The notes: generated by a model not told the origin, from the sequence alone. A stretch of DNA of 64,000 nt from CANJBX01 sp035556735 (GCA_035556735.1 DATMFF010000006.1:1-64000); one strand, 5' to 3'; shown: positions 20,362 through 28,257, counted from the first letter of the stretch. A program made the numbers and translations.

Positions 20362-21158
20362 TGCCGGCCCGTGCGCTCGCGGCATTGCTCCTCATGAGCG
20401 GACCCGCGCTGGCGGCCGAGACCGTTCGTCTGCATGCCGCCGGCAGCCTGCGCGCGGCGCTCACCGACGTGAGCGCCGCGTTCGAGCGCGCGTCCGGAAA
20501 CGCGATCGAGGCGACGTACGGCCCGTCCGGAGTGCTCAAGGACGAGATCAGCGGCGGGGCGAAAGCCGCGGTGTTCGCATCCGCCAACATGGAACACCCG
20601 GCCGCGCTGGCGAAAGCCGGCCGCAGCAGTCCGGTCGTGCTGTTTGCGCGCAACCGCCTGTGTGCGCTCGCGCGGCCCGGCCTCGCCGTCACGACGGCCA
20701 CGTTGCTGGACGTGATGCTCGATCCGGCCGTCAAGCTCGCAACCTCGACCCCGAAAGCCGATCCGTCCGGGGATTATGCCTTCGAGATGTTCCGCAGAGC
20801 GGAGGCGATCGAGGCCGGCGCCCGTGCCACGCTCGAGGCCAAGGCGTTGCAGCTCACCGGCGCGCCATCGAGCGCACCGGCGCCGCGCGGACGCAGTGTC
20901 TATGGCTGGCACGTCGCGGAAGGGCGCGCCGACGTGTTCATCACCTACTGCACCAATGCCCTCGCCGCGCAGAAGGAGAATGCCGGACAGCAGATCGTCG
21001 CCTTGCCCGAGACGCTTGCGGTCGGCGCGGATTACGGCCTCACGGTCATGAACGACGCGCCGGCGAGCGCCTACCGTCTCGCTTTGTTCATCCTGTCGCG
21101 CGAGGGACAGTCGCTCCTCGCCAGCCACGGGTTTGCCGCGCCGGCGCTTCCGCAGTAA
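20361..21158 (+). CDS. Orphan ModA-like molybdate-binding periplasmic protein
   Basis: The 265-residue product has a signal peptide (about 1-18, cleavage after ALAAE). Its N-terminal fold, RLHAAGSLRAALTDVSAAFE, and the segments YGPSGVLKDEI and ADVFITYCTNAL are typical of the ModA/extracellular solute-binding family. The start overlaps the tupA stop as TGATG, so it is translated with the Tup genes. No modB or modC follows, so it must work with another permease, perhaps TupBC or the FecCD-type system 1.4 kb downstream. Substrate is inferred. Confidence 0.75.
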   Translation: MPARALAALLLMSGPALAAETVRLHAAGSLRAALTDVSAAFERASGNAIEATYGPSGVLKDEISGGAKAAVFASANMEHPAALAKAGRSSPVVLFARNRLCALARPGLAVTTATLLDVMLDPAVKLATSTPKADPSGDYAFEMFRRAEAIEAGARATLEAKALQLTGAPSSAPAPRGRSVYGWHVAEGRADVFITYCTNALAAQKENAGQQIVALPETLAVGADYGLTVMNDAPASAYRLALFILSREGQSLLASHGFAAPALPQ

Positions 21159-21192
21159 ATGGGCGGCACGGGCGGGCCCACAGGAGCGAGGC

Positions 21193-21399
21193 ATGAAGCT
21201 CAGCGCACGCAACCAGCTCAAGGGCAGGATCGTCGAGGTGAGGAAAGGAACCACCACGGCCCATGTCCGCATCGACGTGGGCGGCCAGATCGTGACCGCG
21301 GCGATCACCAACGGGGCGGTCGAGGACCTGGGCCTTGCTCCCGGCCAGAACGCCTACGCCGTGATCAAGGCGAGCGACGTCATGGTGGCGGTGGACTGA
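21193..21399 (+). CDS. Mop/TOBE-domain molybdopterin-oxyanion binding protein
   Basis: The 68-residue product is a single TOBE (Mop) domain: MKLSARNQLKGRIVEVRKG, then a conserved ITNGAVEDLGL and a final AYAVIKASDVMVAVD. Such small proteins oligomerise and bind molybdate or tungstate in the cytoplasm, acting as a store or buffer. The ribosome binding site AGGAGCGAGG directly precedes the ATG at 21193. It lies 34 bp after the ModA-like gene, which strengthens the oxyanion role of the whole cluster. Confidence 0.88.
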   Translation: MKLSARNQLKGRIVEVRKGTTTAHVRIDVGGQIVTAAITNGAVEDLGLAPGQNAYAVIKASDVMVAVD

Positions 21400-21420
21400 A
21401 GGATCGACACGGCGGAAACG

Positions 21421-21448
21421 TTCCGTACGGCCGGTCCGGTTCTATATT
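21421..21448 (+). promoter_or_regulatory. Candidate sigma-70-type promoter for the FecCD-class importer
   Basis: TTCCGT (21421-21426), a 16-base spacer and TATATT (21443-21448) lie 50 bases upstream of the 21498 gene. This suggests that the downstream importer can be transcribed on its own. Confidence 0.4.
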
Positions 21449-21497
21449 CTGCCCTGCGGCTGCAACCGCACGCTCCCGGCCGTTCGCACGAGCCCGT

Positions 21498-22562
21498 ATG
21501 CCACACGCGTCACATCCTGCTCGCCGTCTGCCGACCCGCCTGGATCGCCGGGCGGCGCTGCTTGGCGCCGCCTGCGCGCTCCTGGCCCCTCACGGGGAGG
21601 CGCGCGCCGCAACAGTGACGGACGCGGCGGGGCGTGCCGTCCCGGTGCCCGCGCAGGCAAAGCGCGTCTTTCCGGCCGGCCCTCCGGCGGCGATCATGCT
21701 CTATACGCTGGCGCCCGATCTGTTGCTCGGCTGGCCACGCGCCAACCGGCCGGAGGAATGCGCCTACATGCTGCCCGACGTGTGCATGCGGCCCGAGCTC
21801 GGTCGCATCACCGGGCGCGGCAACACCGCCAATCTGGAGACCGTGCTCGGGCTCGCGCCCGACCTGATCGTCGACGTCGGTGCGGTCAGCCCCACATTCG
21901 TCGCGCTCGCGCAGCGCGTTCAGGATCAGACCCGCATTCCGTACGCGCTGCTTGACGGCCGCTTCGCGGCAATCGCGGGCGCCTATCGCACGCTTGGCCA
22001 GTTGACCAGGCGGCAAGCCGCGGCCGAGCAACTCGCGGTCTACGCCGAGCGCACGGTGGCGACGATCACCGCGCGCATCGCCGGCGTCGCCCCCGACCGC
22101 CGTCCCAAGGTCTACTACGCGCGCGGCCCGCGCGGACTACAGACGGGCCTTGGCGGCTCCATCAATGTCGAGACTATCGAACTGCTCGCGCGGAACGTCG
22201 CCGGCGGCACGTCCGGCGGCCTCGCCAACGTCTCGATCGAGCAGGTCCTGGCGTGGGACCCCGACGTCATCGTCACCATCGACCGCGATTTCGCCGCGGC
22301 GGTGCGCAGCGATCCGGCCTGGGCCGGGGTGAAGGCCGTGCGCGACGGCCGCGTGCACCTGTCGCCCAAGATGCCCTTCGGCTGGGTGGATTTCCCCCCG
22401 AGCGTCAACCGCCTGATGGGGCTGTGGTGGCTCGCGAAGATCCTCTATCCGTCCCTTGTGCCGGAGGACCTGCGGCTCATGACGCGCGAGTTCTATGCGC
22501 GCTTCTACCACGTGACGCCGACCGACGCGCAGGTCGAGCACGTGCTCGCAGGACGGGATTGA
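21498..22562 (+). CDS. Class III ABC substrate-binding protein (FecB/BtuF/MolA type)
   Basis: The 354-residue product has a long signal sequence ending near GEARAATV (about residue 38) and the two-lobe TroA-like fold of iron-complex, cobalamin and MolA receptors. Visible blocks are APDLIVDVGAVSPTFVALAQ, YYARGPRGLQTGLGGS and PPSVNRLMGLWWLAKILYP. By default it would be annotated as an iron-siderophore or cobalamin receptor. In this context it may instead be a MolA-like molybdate/tungstate receptor, because it follows tupBCA, a ModA-like protein and a Mop protein on the same strand. The start at 21498 keeps the basic n-region of the signal. Confidence 0.8.
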   Translation: MPHASHPARRLPTRLDRRAALLGAACALLAPHGEARAATVTDAAGRAVPVPAQAKRVFPAGPPAAIMLYTLAPDLLLGWPRANRPEECAYMLPDVCMRPELGRITGRGNTANLETVLGLAPDLIVDVGAVSPTFVALAQRVQDQTRIPYALLDGRFAAIAGAYRTLGQLTRRQAAAEQLAVYAERTVATITARIAGVAPDRRPKVYYARGPRGLQTGLGGSINVETIELLARNVAGGTSGGLANVSIEQVLAWDPDVIVTIDRDFAAAVRSDPAWAGVKAVRDGRVHLSPKMPFGWVDFPPSVNRLMGLWWLAKILYPSLVPEDLRLMTREFYARFYHVTPTDAQVEHVLAGRD

Positions 22563-22572
22563 GCGGTTCGTC

Positions 22573-23592
22573 ATGAGGGAACCCCGTCCGCCGATCGCCG
22601 GATTCGCCGTCGCGGTGCTGGTGCTTCTGGCCGGCGTCGCGCTCGCATTCACGCTCGGACGCTACCCCGTCACGCTCGTCGATCTCGTCAAGGTCATTGG
22701 GGCGAAGGTTCTGGGTGAGCCGGCAGACGTATCTCCTGTCGTCGAAAGCGTAATCTGGCAGGTGCGAGGCCCGCGGGTCGTGGCCGCGGCGCTGATCGGC
22801 GCGGCCCTCGCCGTCGCCGGCACCGCGTTCCAAGGACTCTTTCGCAACCCGTTGGTGTCGCCGGACATTCTCGGCGCATCCTCCGGCGCGGCGCTCGGCG
22901 CCGTGATCGGCATCTATCTGTCACTCAGCATCTTCGCCATCCAGGGGCTGGCTTTCGTCGGTGGCCTGATTGCCGTTGCGGCGGTCTACCTGATCGGCTC
23001 TGCCATCCGCGCGCGCGATCCCATCCTCGTGCTGGTGCTCACCGGCGTCGTGGTCGGCGCCCTGCTCGGCGCCGGCGTGGGCCTCGTGAAGTACCTCGCC
23101 GATCCCTACAACCAGCTTCCCGCCATGACGTTCTGGCTGCTCGGCAGCCTCGCCGCGACCGATCGCTCCGATCTGCTGCCGCTGTTCGGCCCGGTCGCGC
23201 TCGGAAGCGCGGTGCTGCTCGCGCTGCGCTGGCGTTTCAACGTCCTTTCGCTGCCCGACGAGGAGGCGCGCGCGCTCGGCGTGCCGACCGCCGCGCTGCG
23301 CGTCGCCATCGTCGCCGCCGCGACGCTCGTCACCTCCGCGAGCGTCGCCACGGCAGGCATCATCGGCTGGGTCGGGCTGATCGTCCCGCACCTGACCCGC
23401 TCGCTGGTCGGTCCTGACTTCGCGCGGCTGCTGCCGGCGGCCGCCATCGTCGGCGGCGGCTACCTTTTGCTCATCGACACCCTCGCCCGCACCCTGGCGC
23501 AGATCGAGATTCCTCTTGGCATCCTCACCGCGGTGGTGGGCACGCCGTTCTTCATCTGGCTGCTGGCAGGCATGCAGAAGACCTGGTCGTGA
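22573..23592 (+). CDS. FecCD-family ABC transporter permease
   Basis: The 339-residue integral membrane protein has the roughly ten helices of BtuC/FecCD/MolB permeases. Signature stretches are RGPRVVAAALIGAALAVAG, QGLFRNPLVSPDILGASSGA and the C-terminal IGWVGLIVPHLTRSLVG, which couples to the ATPase. It lies 10 bp after the receptor gene and 7 bp before the ATPase gene. The substrate is unknown: iron complex, cobalamin or, from context, molybdate/tungstate. Confidence 0.9.
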   Translation: MREPRPPIAGFAVAVLVLLAGVALAFTLGRYPVTLVDLVKVIGAKVLGEPADVSPVVESVIWQVRGPRVVAAALIGAALAVAGTAFQGLFRNPLVSPDILGASSGAALGAVIGIYLSLSIFAIQGLAFVGGLIAVAAVYLIGSAIRARDPILVLVLTGVVVGALLGAGVGLVKYLADPYNQLPAMTFWLLGSLAATDRSDLLPLFGPVALGSAVLLALRWRFNVLSLPDEEARALGVPTAALRVAIVAAATLVTSASVATAGIIGWVGLIVPHLTRSLVGPDFARLLPAAAIVGGGYLLLIDTLARTLAQIEIPLGILTAVVGTPFFIWLLAGMQKTWS

Positions 23593-23599
23593 GATCGCC

Positions 23600-24361
23600 A
23601 TGACGCTGCACGCCCGCGACCTGTCGATCGGCTATCCCGACCGCGTCGTCGGCGCCGGTCTCGACGTGACGCTGGCTCGGGGCGAAGTGCTCGCCCTGCT
23701 CGGCCCCAACGGGGGCGGCAAGACCACGCTCCTCAAGACGTTGCTCGGACTGCTGGCGCCCAAGGCGGGTGAGGTGCACGTCAATGGCCGGACGCTGGCG
23801 GACTGCTCGGCGTCCGAGCGCGCGCGCCTCCTCGCCTACGTGCCGCAGACGCATGTGCCGACCTTCGCCTATTCGGTTGAGACGATGGTGCTGATGGGAC
23901 GCACCGCCCACGGCAACCTGTTCAGCCGGCCGACCGCGCGCGACCGGGAGGTTGCGGCCGCCGCGCTTGAGCGCTTCGGCATCGCCGCGCTGGCGGAGCG
24001 CCCCTATACCATGATCTCCGGCGGCGAGCGGCAGCTCGCGCTGCTGGCGCGCGCCTTCGCCCAGGAGCCGCAGTTCATCGTGCTCGACGAGCCGACCGCG
24101 AGCCTCGACTTCGGCAACCAGGGCAAGGTGATGCGCGAGATGCGCGCGCTCGCCGGCGCCGGCCTCGGCGTGCTGTTCACGACGCACGATCCCAACCATG
24201 CGCTGCGCGCCGCCGACCGCGCCTTCCTCCTGCGCGGCGGCCGGTGCCTGGCCGCCGGGCCGAGCGAGGCGGTTCTCAACCAGACGCTGCTCGAGCAGCT
24301 TTATGACGCGCCGGTGCAGCGCATCGCGGATGCGTCGGGCGCCGCGTTCGTCCCCGGCTAG
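23600..24361 (+). CDS. FecE-family ABC transporter ATP-binding protein
   Basis: The 253-residue ATPase completes the class III importer. It has Walker A GPNGGGKTTLLK (about 36-47), Q-loop YVPQTHV, signature ISGGERQLALLARA (isoleucine in place of the usual leucine), Walker B FIVLDEPTASLD and the switch histidine in FTTHDPNHAL. The start at 23600 gives MTLHARDLSIGYPD. It is the last gene of the receptor-permease-ATPase trio. Confidence 0.9.
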   Translation: MTLHARDLSIGYPDRVVGAGLDVTLARGEVLALLGPNGGGKTTLLKTLLGLLAPKAGEVHVNGRTLADCSASERARLLAYVPQTHVPTFAYSVETMVLMGRTAHGNLFSRPTARDREVAAAALERFGIAALAERPYTMISGGERQLALLARAFAQEPQFIVLDEPTASLDFGNQGKVMREMRALAGAGLGVLFTTHDPNHALRAADRAFLLRGGRCLAAGPSEAVLNQTLLEQLYDAPVQRIADASGAAFVPG

Positions 24362-24421
24362 CGTCCTCCCGGTGGTCGATCGCTACTGCGCGCCCCTTCA
24401 GTGGCCCCACTTGACCCACAC

Positions 24422-24464
24422 ATAACTTGGCGGTTATAGGTACGATCAATAACCAACTGGTTAT
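24422..24464. promoter_or_regulatory. Tandem palindromic operators of the ArsR gene
   Basis: Two 16-base elements share the form ATAAC-N6-GTTAT: 24422-24437 (core TTGGCG) and 24449-24464 (ATAACCA-AC-TGGTTAT, a seven-base perfect inverted repeat). Their starts are 27 bases apart and the second ends 10 bases before the ArsR start codon. They are the likely autoregulatory sites. Confidence 0.65.
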
Positions 24465-24474
24465 CGATCTGCCC

Positions 24475-24798
24475 ATGCCGGACACTCGCGATGTTCTCTT
24501 CAAAACGCTCGCCGACCCGACCCGGCGAGGCATCTTCGAGCGGCTATGCCGCGAGGGAGAGCAGACGGTCGGAGCCCTGACGGCGCGCGCCAAGATCTCG
24601 CAACCGGCGGTCTCCAAGCATCTCGCGGTCCTCAAGCAGGCCGGGCTGGTGCGCGACCGCCACGAAGGTCGCCAGACGCACTACAGCGCGCAGGTCGGCG
24701 CGTTGGCGCCGCTCATCGACTGGACAAGCCAGATGGCCAGCTTCTGGCAAAGCCGGTTCGACGACCTCGAGGATCTGCTCAGAAGGATGGATCAATGA
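24475..24798 (+). CDS. ArsR-family winged-helix regulator
   Basis: The 107-residue product is a winged-helix repressor: ADPTRRGIFERLCREGEQTV, recognition helix region SQPAVSKHLAVLKQAGLV, and wing DRHEGRQTHYSA. It lacks the CxC metal site of arsenic sensors, so it belongs to the group that accompanies SRPBCC proteins. The start at 24475 (MPDTRDVLFKTLADPTRR) is chosen over an in-frame TTG at 24427 that would lie within the first operator. It overlaps the SRPBCC gene as ATGA. Confidence 0.9.
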   Translation: MPDTRDVLFKTLADPTRRGIFERLCREGEQTVGALTARAKISQPAVSKHLAVLKQAGLVRDRHEGRQTHYSAQVGALAPLIDWTSQMASFWQSRFDDLEDLLRRMDQ

Positions 24799-25226
24799 AC
24801 CAACCCGCGACCGAAACGCGCTCCGTCGTCGTCGAACGGGAGATGCCCTTTCCGCCGGACAAGATCTGGCGGGCGCTCACGCAGCCGCACCTGATCGAGG
24901 AGTGGCTCATGAAGAACGACTTCAAGCCAACCGTCGGCCACCGCTTCAACCTGCGCGGAGACTGGGGCGGAACGTTGGACTGCGAGGTACTGGCGATCGA
25001 GCCCAACAAGACGCTGTCCTACACCTGGAATTTTGCGCACGACGATCCGGCCTACAATCTGCAGAGCGTCGTGACCTTCACGCTCACGCCGACGAGCGCC
25101 GGGACCCACCTGCGTGTGGAGCAGTCCGGCTTCCGGCCGGATCAGCGGCAGGCCTTCGGCGGCGCGAGGCAAGGCTGGCAGACGTTCCTTGCGAACCTGG
25201 AGCAGCTTCTGGCGCGAACCGACTAA
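24795..25226 (+). CDS. SRPBCC (AHSA1-like) domain protein
   Basis: The 143-residue product has the START/AHSA1 ligand-pocket fold: EREMPFPPDKIWRALTQPHL, then EEWLMKNDFKPTVGHRF, and the C-terminal helix GWQTFLANLEQLLA. The role and ligand are unknown. It is translationally coupled to the ArsR gene (ATGA), a very common pairing in which the regulator and the SRPBCC protein form one unit. It is cytoplasmic, without a signal peptide. Confidence 0.88.
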   Translation: MNQPATETRSVVVEREMPFPPDKIWRALTQPHLIEEWLMKNDFKPTVGHRFNLRGDWGGTLDCEVLAIEPNKTLSYTWNFAHDDPAYNLQSVVTFTLTPTSAGTHLRVEQSGFRPDQRQAFGGARQGWQTFLANLEQLLARTD

Positions 25227-25283
25227 ACGCCATGCCGATGACCTCGTTGACCCGCCCTCGATCGTTCCCACAGGAGGTTCCCC

Positions 25284-25490
25284 TTGGATCGGCATGCGCG
25301 CATTCGTCAAATCCACCGCTGGCTGTCCATCGCCTTTACGCTGGCCGTCATCGGCAACGTCGTTGCCTTGGTCCGGAAGGAGCAAGCCGTCTGGGTGGGA
25401 CTGTTGGCGCTGCTTCCGCTCGCGATGCTGCTGCTGAGTGGCCTGTACTTGTTCGCGCTGCCGTATGCGAAGCGGCGCGGCCGCGCCTGA
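25284..25490 (+). CDS. Small two-helix membrane protein
   Basis: The 68-residue product has two hydrophobic segments, about residues 14-30 and 36-58, between basic ends (MDRHARIRQIHR and YAKRRGRA). It starts with TTG at 25284. This start is supported by a strong AGGAGG at 25272-25277, six bases upstream. It lies 57 bp after the SRPBCC gene in the same direction and may be co-transcribed. I recognise no family. Confidence 0.62.
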   Translation: MDRHARIRQIHRWLSIAFTLAVIGNVVALVRKEQAVWVGLLALLPLAMLLLSGLYLFALPYAKRRGRA

Positions 25491-25497
25491 CCGGCGG

Positions 25498-25965
25498 ATG
25501 GACGTGAGCATGGCCGGCAAGCGCTCGAACACTTCGGCGACGGTCCCACGGAACGCGGCCGCGAAGCCGGTCCTCCTCTCGGGCGGCAATCCTCAGATCG
25601 CGAAGGGTGACGGCGACGCGCCCGTGCAAGCCTACATCGCGGCCATGCCGGGCTGGAAGAGCGGCGTCGGGCGCCGTCTCGATGCGCTCATCGTGCGCAC
25701 CGTCCCTGATGTGCGAAAAGCGGTGAAATGGAACTCCCCCTTCTACGGCCTCGAGGACGGGGGCTGGTTCCTCAGCTTTCATTGCTTCACGAAGTATCTG
25801 AAGGTGACGTTCTTCCGCGGCACGTCGCTGCGTCCTCTCCCGCCGGGCCAGTCCAAGCATAAGGAGGTGCGCTATCTCGACATCTACGAGGACGATCAAT
25901 TCGACGAGGCTCGGCTCGCCGCCTGGGTGAAGCAGGCGAGCGAACTGCCCGGCGAACGCCTGTGA
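25498..25965 (+). CDS. DUF1801 domain protein
   Basis: The 155-residue product has the DUF1801 (YdhG-like) fold: YIAAMPGWKSGVGRRLDALI, VRKAVKWNSPFYGLEDGGWF and a C-terminal RYLDIYEDDQFDEARLAAWV. The function of this family is not established. The start could be 25498 or 25510 (MAGKRSN); neither has a strong ribosome binding site. It lies in the ArsR/SRPBCC operon and is followed by another gene carrying two more domains of the same family. Confidence 0.8.
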   Translation: MDVSMAGKRSNTSATVPRNAAAKPVLLSGGNPQIAKGDGDAPVQAYIAAMPGWKSGVGRRLDALIVRTVPDVRKAVKWNSPFYGLEDGGWFLSFHCFTKYLKVTFFRGTSLRPLPPGQSKHKEVRYLDIYEDDQFDEARLAAWVKQASELPGERL

Positions 25966-26028
25966 GCGGCGCTCGCGAGTGGGTCGCGTGATCTCCGCGA
26001 TGACCCGGACCGGCAAGGCATTGCGCTG

Positions 26029-26910
26029 ATGGACGATCTGCTGCGGTTCAACGGCGCCGTTCGACGCGATCCCAAGATCGATGCGTGGTTCTCGGATTTC
26101 GCCGATCCGTTCCGGCTGCTGGTGCGGACGTGGTTCGAGCGTATGCGCGGCTGCGGCCCCGATGTCCGCGAGCTCCTGCATGACGGCTGTCCTGTCGCAT
26201 GCGTAGGCGATGCGCCCTTCGGTTATGTCAACGCCTTCAAGGCACACGCGAGCGTCGGCTTCTTTTATGGCGCGATGCTTCGGGACGCTCCCGGTTTTCT
26301 CGAAGGCGCCGGCAAGCGCATGCGCCATGTGAAGCTGCGTCCCGGCAAGCTGCCGGATGACGAGACGTTGAGCCGGCTGATCGATGCCGCCTATGACGAC
26401 ATCCGGCGGCGCCTCGCCCTGATTTCGGCTCAACGCCCTGTTCAAAGTCGAACGAGCGCCGATCCGACCGCAATGAAAGCCACAGGACCATCCATGACGA
26501 GCAAATCCGCGCCGAAGAAGGAAAAAGAAAAGGACACCGCCTCGCCCTCCCGGCTGATCGACGCGAAAATTGCGGAGCTGAACGACTGGCGGGGCGCGAT
26601 GCTCGCCCGCATTCGCAAGGTCATCAGGCAGGCCGACCCGGACGTGGTCGAGGAATTGAAATGGCGCGGCGTGCCCGTGTGGTCGCACGCGGGCATCATC
26701 TGCACCGGCGAGACCTACAAGAGCGTGGTGAAGATGACCTTCGCCAAGGGCGCCTCGCTCGAGGATCCTTCCGGTCTCTTCAACGCCAGTCTCGAGGGCA
26801 ATACCCGGCGCGCCATCGATCTGCGCGAGGGCGACAAGATCAACGAGGCCGCGCTGAAGGCGCTCATCCGCGCCGCCGTCGCCCTGAACACGTCCAAACG
26901 CCGCAAGTAA
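26029..26910 (+). CDS. Tandem DUF1801 fusion protein
   Basis: The 293-residue product appears to be two DUF1801 proteins joined in frame. The first module (about 1-133) runs from MDDLLRFNGAVRRDPKIDAW to a C-terminal DAAYDDIRRRLAL. A lysine/serine-rich linker (about 134-170) contains an internal ATG at 26494. The second module (about 170-290) includes KWRGVPVWSHAGIICTGETY and GDKINEAALKALIRAAV. In related genomes these are usually separate genes. No function is known for the family. Confidence 0.75.
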   Translation: MDDLLRFNGAVRRDPKIDAWFSDFADPFRLLVRTWFERMRGCGPDVRELLHDGCPVACVGDAPFGYVNAFKAHASVGFFYGAMLRDAPGFLEGAGKRMRHVKLRPGKLPDDETLSRLIDAAYDDIRRRLALISAQRPVQSRTSADPTAMKATGPSMTSKSAPKKEKEKDTASPSRLIDAKIAELNDWRGAMLARIRKVIRQADPDVVEELKWRGVPVWSHAGIICTGETYKSVVKMTFAKGASLEDPSGLFNASLEGNTRRAIDLREGDKINEAALKALIRAAVALNTSKRRK

Positions 26911-26928
26911 TCCAATCCGCGACGTTCG

Positions 26929-27885
26929 CTAGCCCGTCGGCTTCATCGTCCGACCGTGCACCGGCGTCCAGTCGAGCGCGGAGATCTCCTGCCGCAGCCA
27001 CGCCCGGAAAGCCTGCACGTGCGGATGATCCTCGCGCGTGCGCGGGCACACGAAGTGGTAGCCGCGGCCGGAGGGAATCGCAAACCGCACCGGAATGACG
27101 AGACGGCCGGTGCGCAGGTCGTCGTAGGCCAGCATGTCGTGGGCGAGCAGCACGCCGGCGCCCTCGCCCGTCGCGTCGAGCGCATGGTCCGCGCTGTTGA
27201 AGCGCAGTCCGCGGCTGACGTCCTCGTGCTCGACGCCGGCGGCCCTGAACCAGTCGACCCACGTCGGCACGTCAGGCCGGTTGATCAGCGTGTCGTCATG
27301 GATGAGCGGCGCGCGCGCGAGCGCGGCCGCCGTATCGAGGGGCCCGTGCTGCTCGAGGAATTGCGGGCTGCACACGGGAACGAATGACAGTTCGACCAGA
27401 GGCTCGACCACGAGGCCGGCTTCCGCTGGCGATCCGATCGGCAGGTTGCGTACCGCGACGTCGACGCCATCGGTGGCGAAATTGGCGTTGGCGATCGAGG
27501 ACGAAATCCGCGCGTCGATGTCGGGACACGCGTTGGCGAAGCGATAGAGCCGCGGCGCCAGCCATTTCGACGTCAGTCCGGGCGGCGTGCTGATCACCAG
27601 CACGCGGTCGTACGCGAGCCGCCGCAGGCTCGCGACCGCATCGCGAATTTGCGTGAAGCCCGCCTGCAGCCCGGGATAGAGCTGCTTGCCCGCCTCGGTG
27701 AGCGCGATCGCGCGGACGCGCCGTTCGAACAGTTCGACGCCGAGCATCTCTTCGAGACCGCGGATCTGGTGACTCAGCGCACCGGGCGTGACGTGCAGTT
27801 CCTCCGCCGCCCTGGTCAGGCTGAGATGGCGGGCCGCTGCCTCGAAGGCTCGCAGCGCAGTGAGCGGCGGCATCGCATTTTGCAT
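26929..27885 (-). CDS. LysR-family regulator, GcvA-like
   Basis: The 318-residue product is a LysR-type activator/repressor. It has a winged helix (about 6-64: LTALRAFEAAARHLSLTRAA, then LHVTPGALSHQIRGLEEMLG) and a substrate-binding domain (about 95-300). The GALSHQI recognition helix and overall form resemble GcvA. It is divergent from a small gene at 28007 and an enoyl-CoA hydratase; T-N11-A inverted repeats lie at its start and in the divergent gap. An alternative start at 27873 (MPPLTALRAF) would free the proximal repeat from the coding region. Confidence 0.88.
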   Translation of the reverse strand: MQNAMPPLTALRAFEAAARHLSLTRAAEELHVTPGALSHQIRGLEEMLGVELFERRVRAIALTEAGKQLYPGLQAGFTQIRDAVASLRRLAYDRVLVISTPPGLTSKWLAPRLYRFANACPDIDARISSSIANANFATDGVDVAVRNLPIGSPAEAGLVVEPLVELSFVPVCSPQFLEQHGPLDTAAALARAPLIHDDTLINRPDVPTWVDWFRAAGVEHEDVSRGLRFNSADHALDATGEGAGVLLAHDMLAYDDLRTGRLVIPVRFAIPSGRGYHFVCPRTREDHPHVQAFRAWLRQEISALDWTPVHGRTMKPTG

Positions 27886-27982
27886 GAGAATTACTCAAGC
27901 GTCGGCTGAGGTCTTATCCTTTGTCACCGCATGCCACGCGGTCAATATCCCGCATGTCGATTGGACGAATGAGAATCACTCA
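27885..27982. promoter_or_regulatory. Paired LysR-type operators, TGAG-N5-CTCA
   Basis: Two near-identical 13-base inverted repeats lie between the divergent genes: TGAGAATTACTCA (27885-27897) and TGAGAATCACTCA (27970-27982; extended to AATGAG...CTCATT at 27968-27984). Both fit the LysR T-N11-A pattern. Their centres are 85 bases apart, close to eight helical turns, compatible with looping by a tetramer. Confidence 0.68.
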
Positions 27983-28006
27983 TTCGTTAACGGTGGAGAG
28001 AGGATC

Positions 28007-28246
28007 ATGGCCTGCGTCGCATTTCGTCGGGATCTTGCCCCTCGCAACGAGCTTGCCGCGGCGAACAAGGCCGACAGGCCGACGTTCCTGCGCCGGCTGC
28101 TGGCCGCCGTGATCGAATCGCGTCAGCGCAAGGCCAATCGGGAACTCGCCAAGTATATCGCGCGGTCGGGTGGAAAGCTGACCGACGAGATCGAGCGCGA
28201 GATGATGCAGCAGCTCACGCGCACCGACTGGCGGAACATCGGTTGA
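28007..28246 (+). CDS. Small basic protein of unknown function
   Basis: The 79-residue product is helical and charged, without signal peptide or membrane segment: MACVAFRRDLAPRNELAAAN at the N-terminus and GGKLTDEIEREMMQQLTRTD near the C-terminus. The ribosome binding site GGAGAGAGG is just upstream of the ATG at 28007. The gene starts 24 bases after the distal LysR-type repeat and ends 11 bases before the hydratase start, so it is probably the first gene of a LysR-controlled pair. I do not recognise the family; DUF1127-like proteins share the small basic style. Confidence 0.62.
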   Translation: MACVAFRRDLAPRNELAAANKADRPTFLRRLLAAVIESRQRKANRELAKYIARSGGKLTDEIEREMMQQLTRTDWRNIG

Positions 28247-28257
28247 GGAGACCTCCG

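Noticed and set aside
21400..21497. Molybdenum-cofactor riboswitch before the class III importer
   Set aside because: A short GC hairpin is present, but the conserved moco-RNA stems were not found; a plain promoter explains the region.
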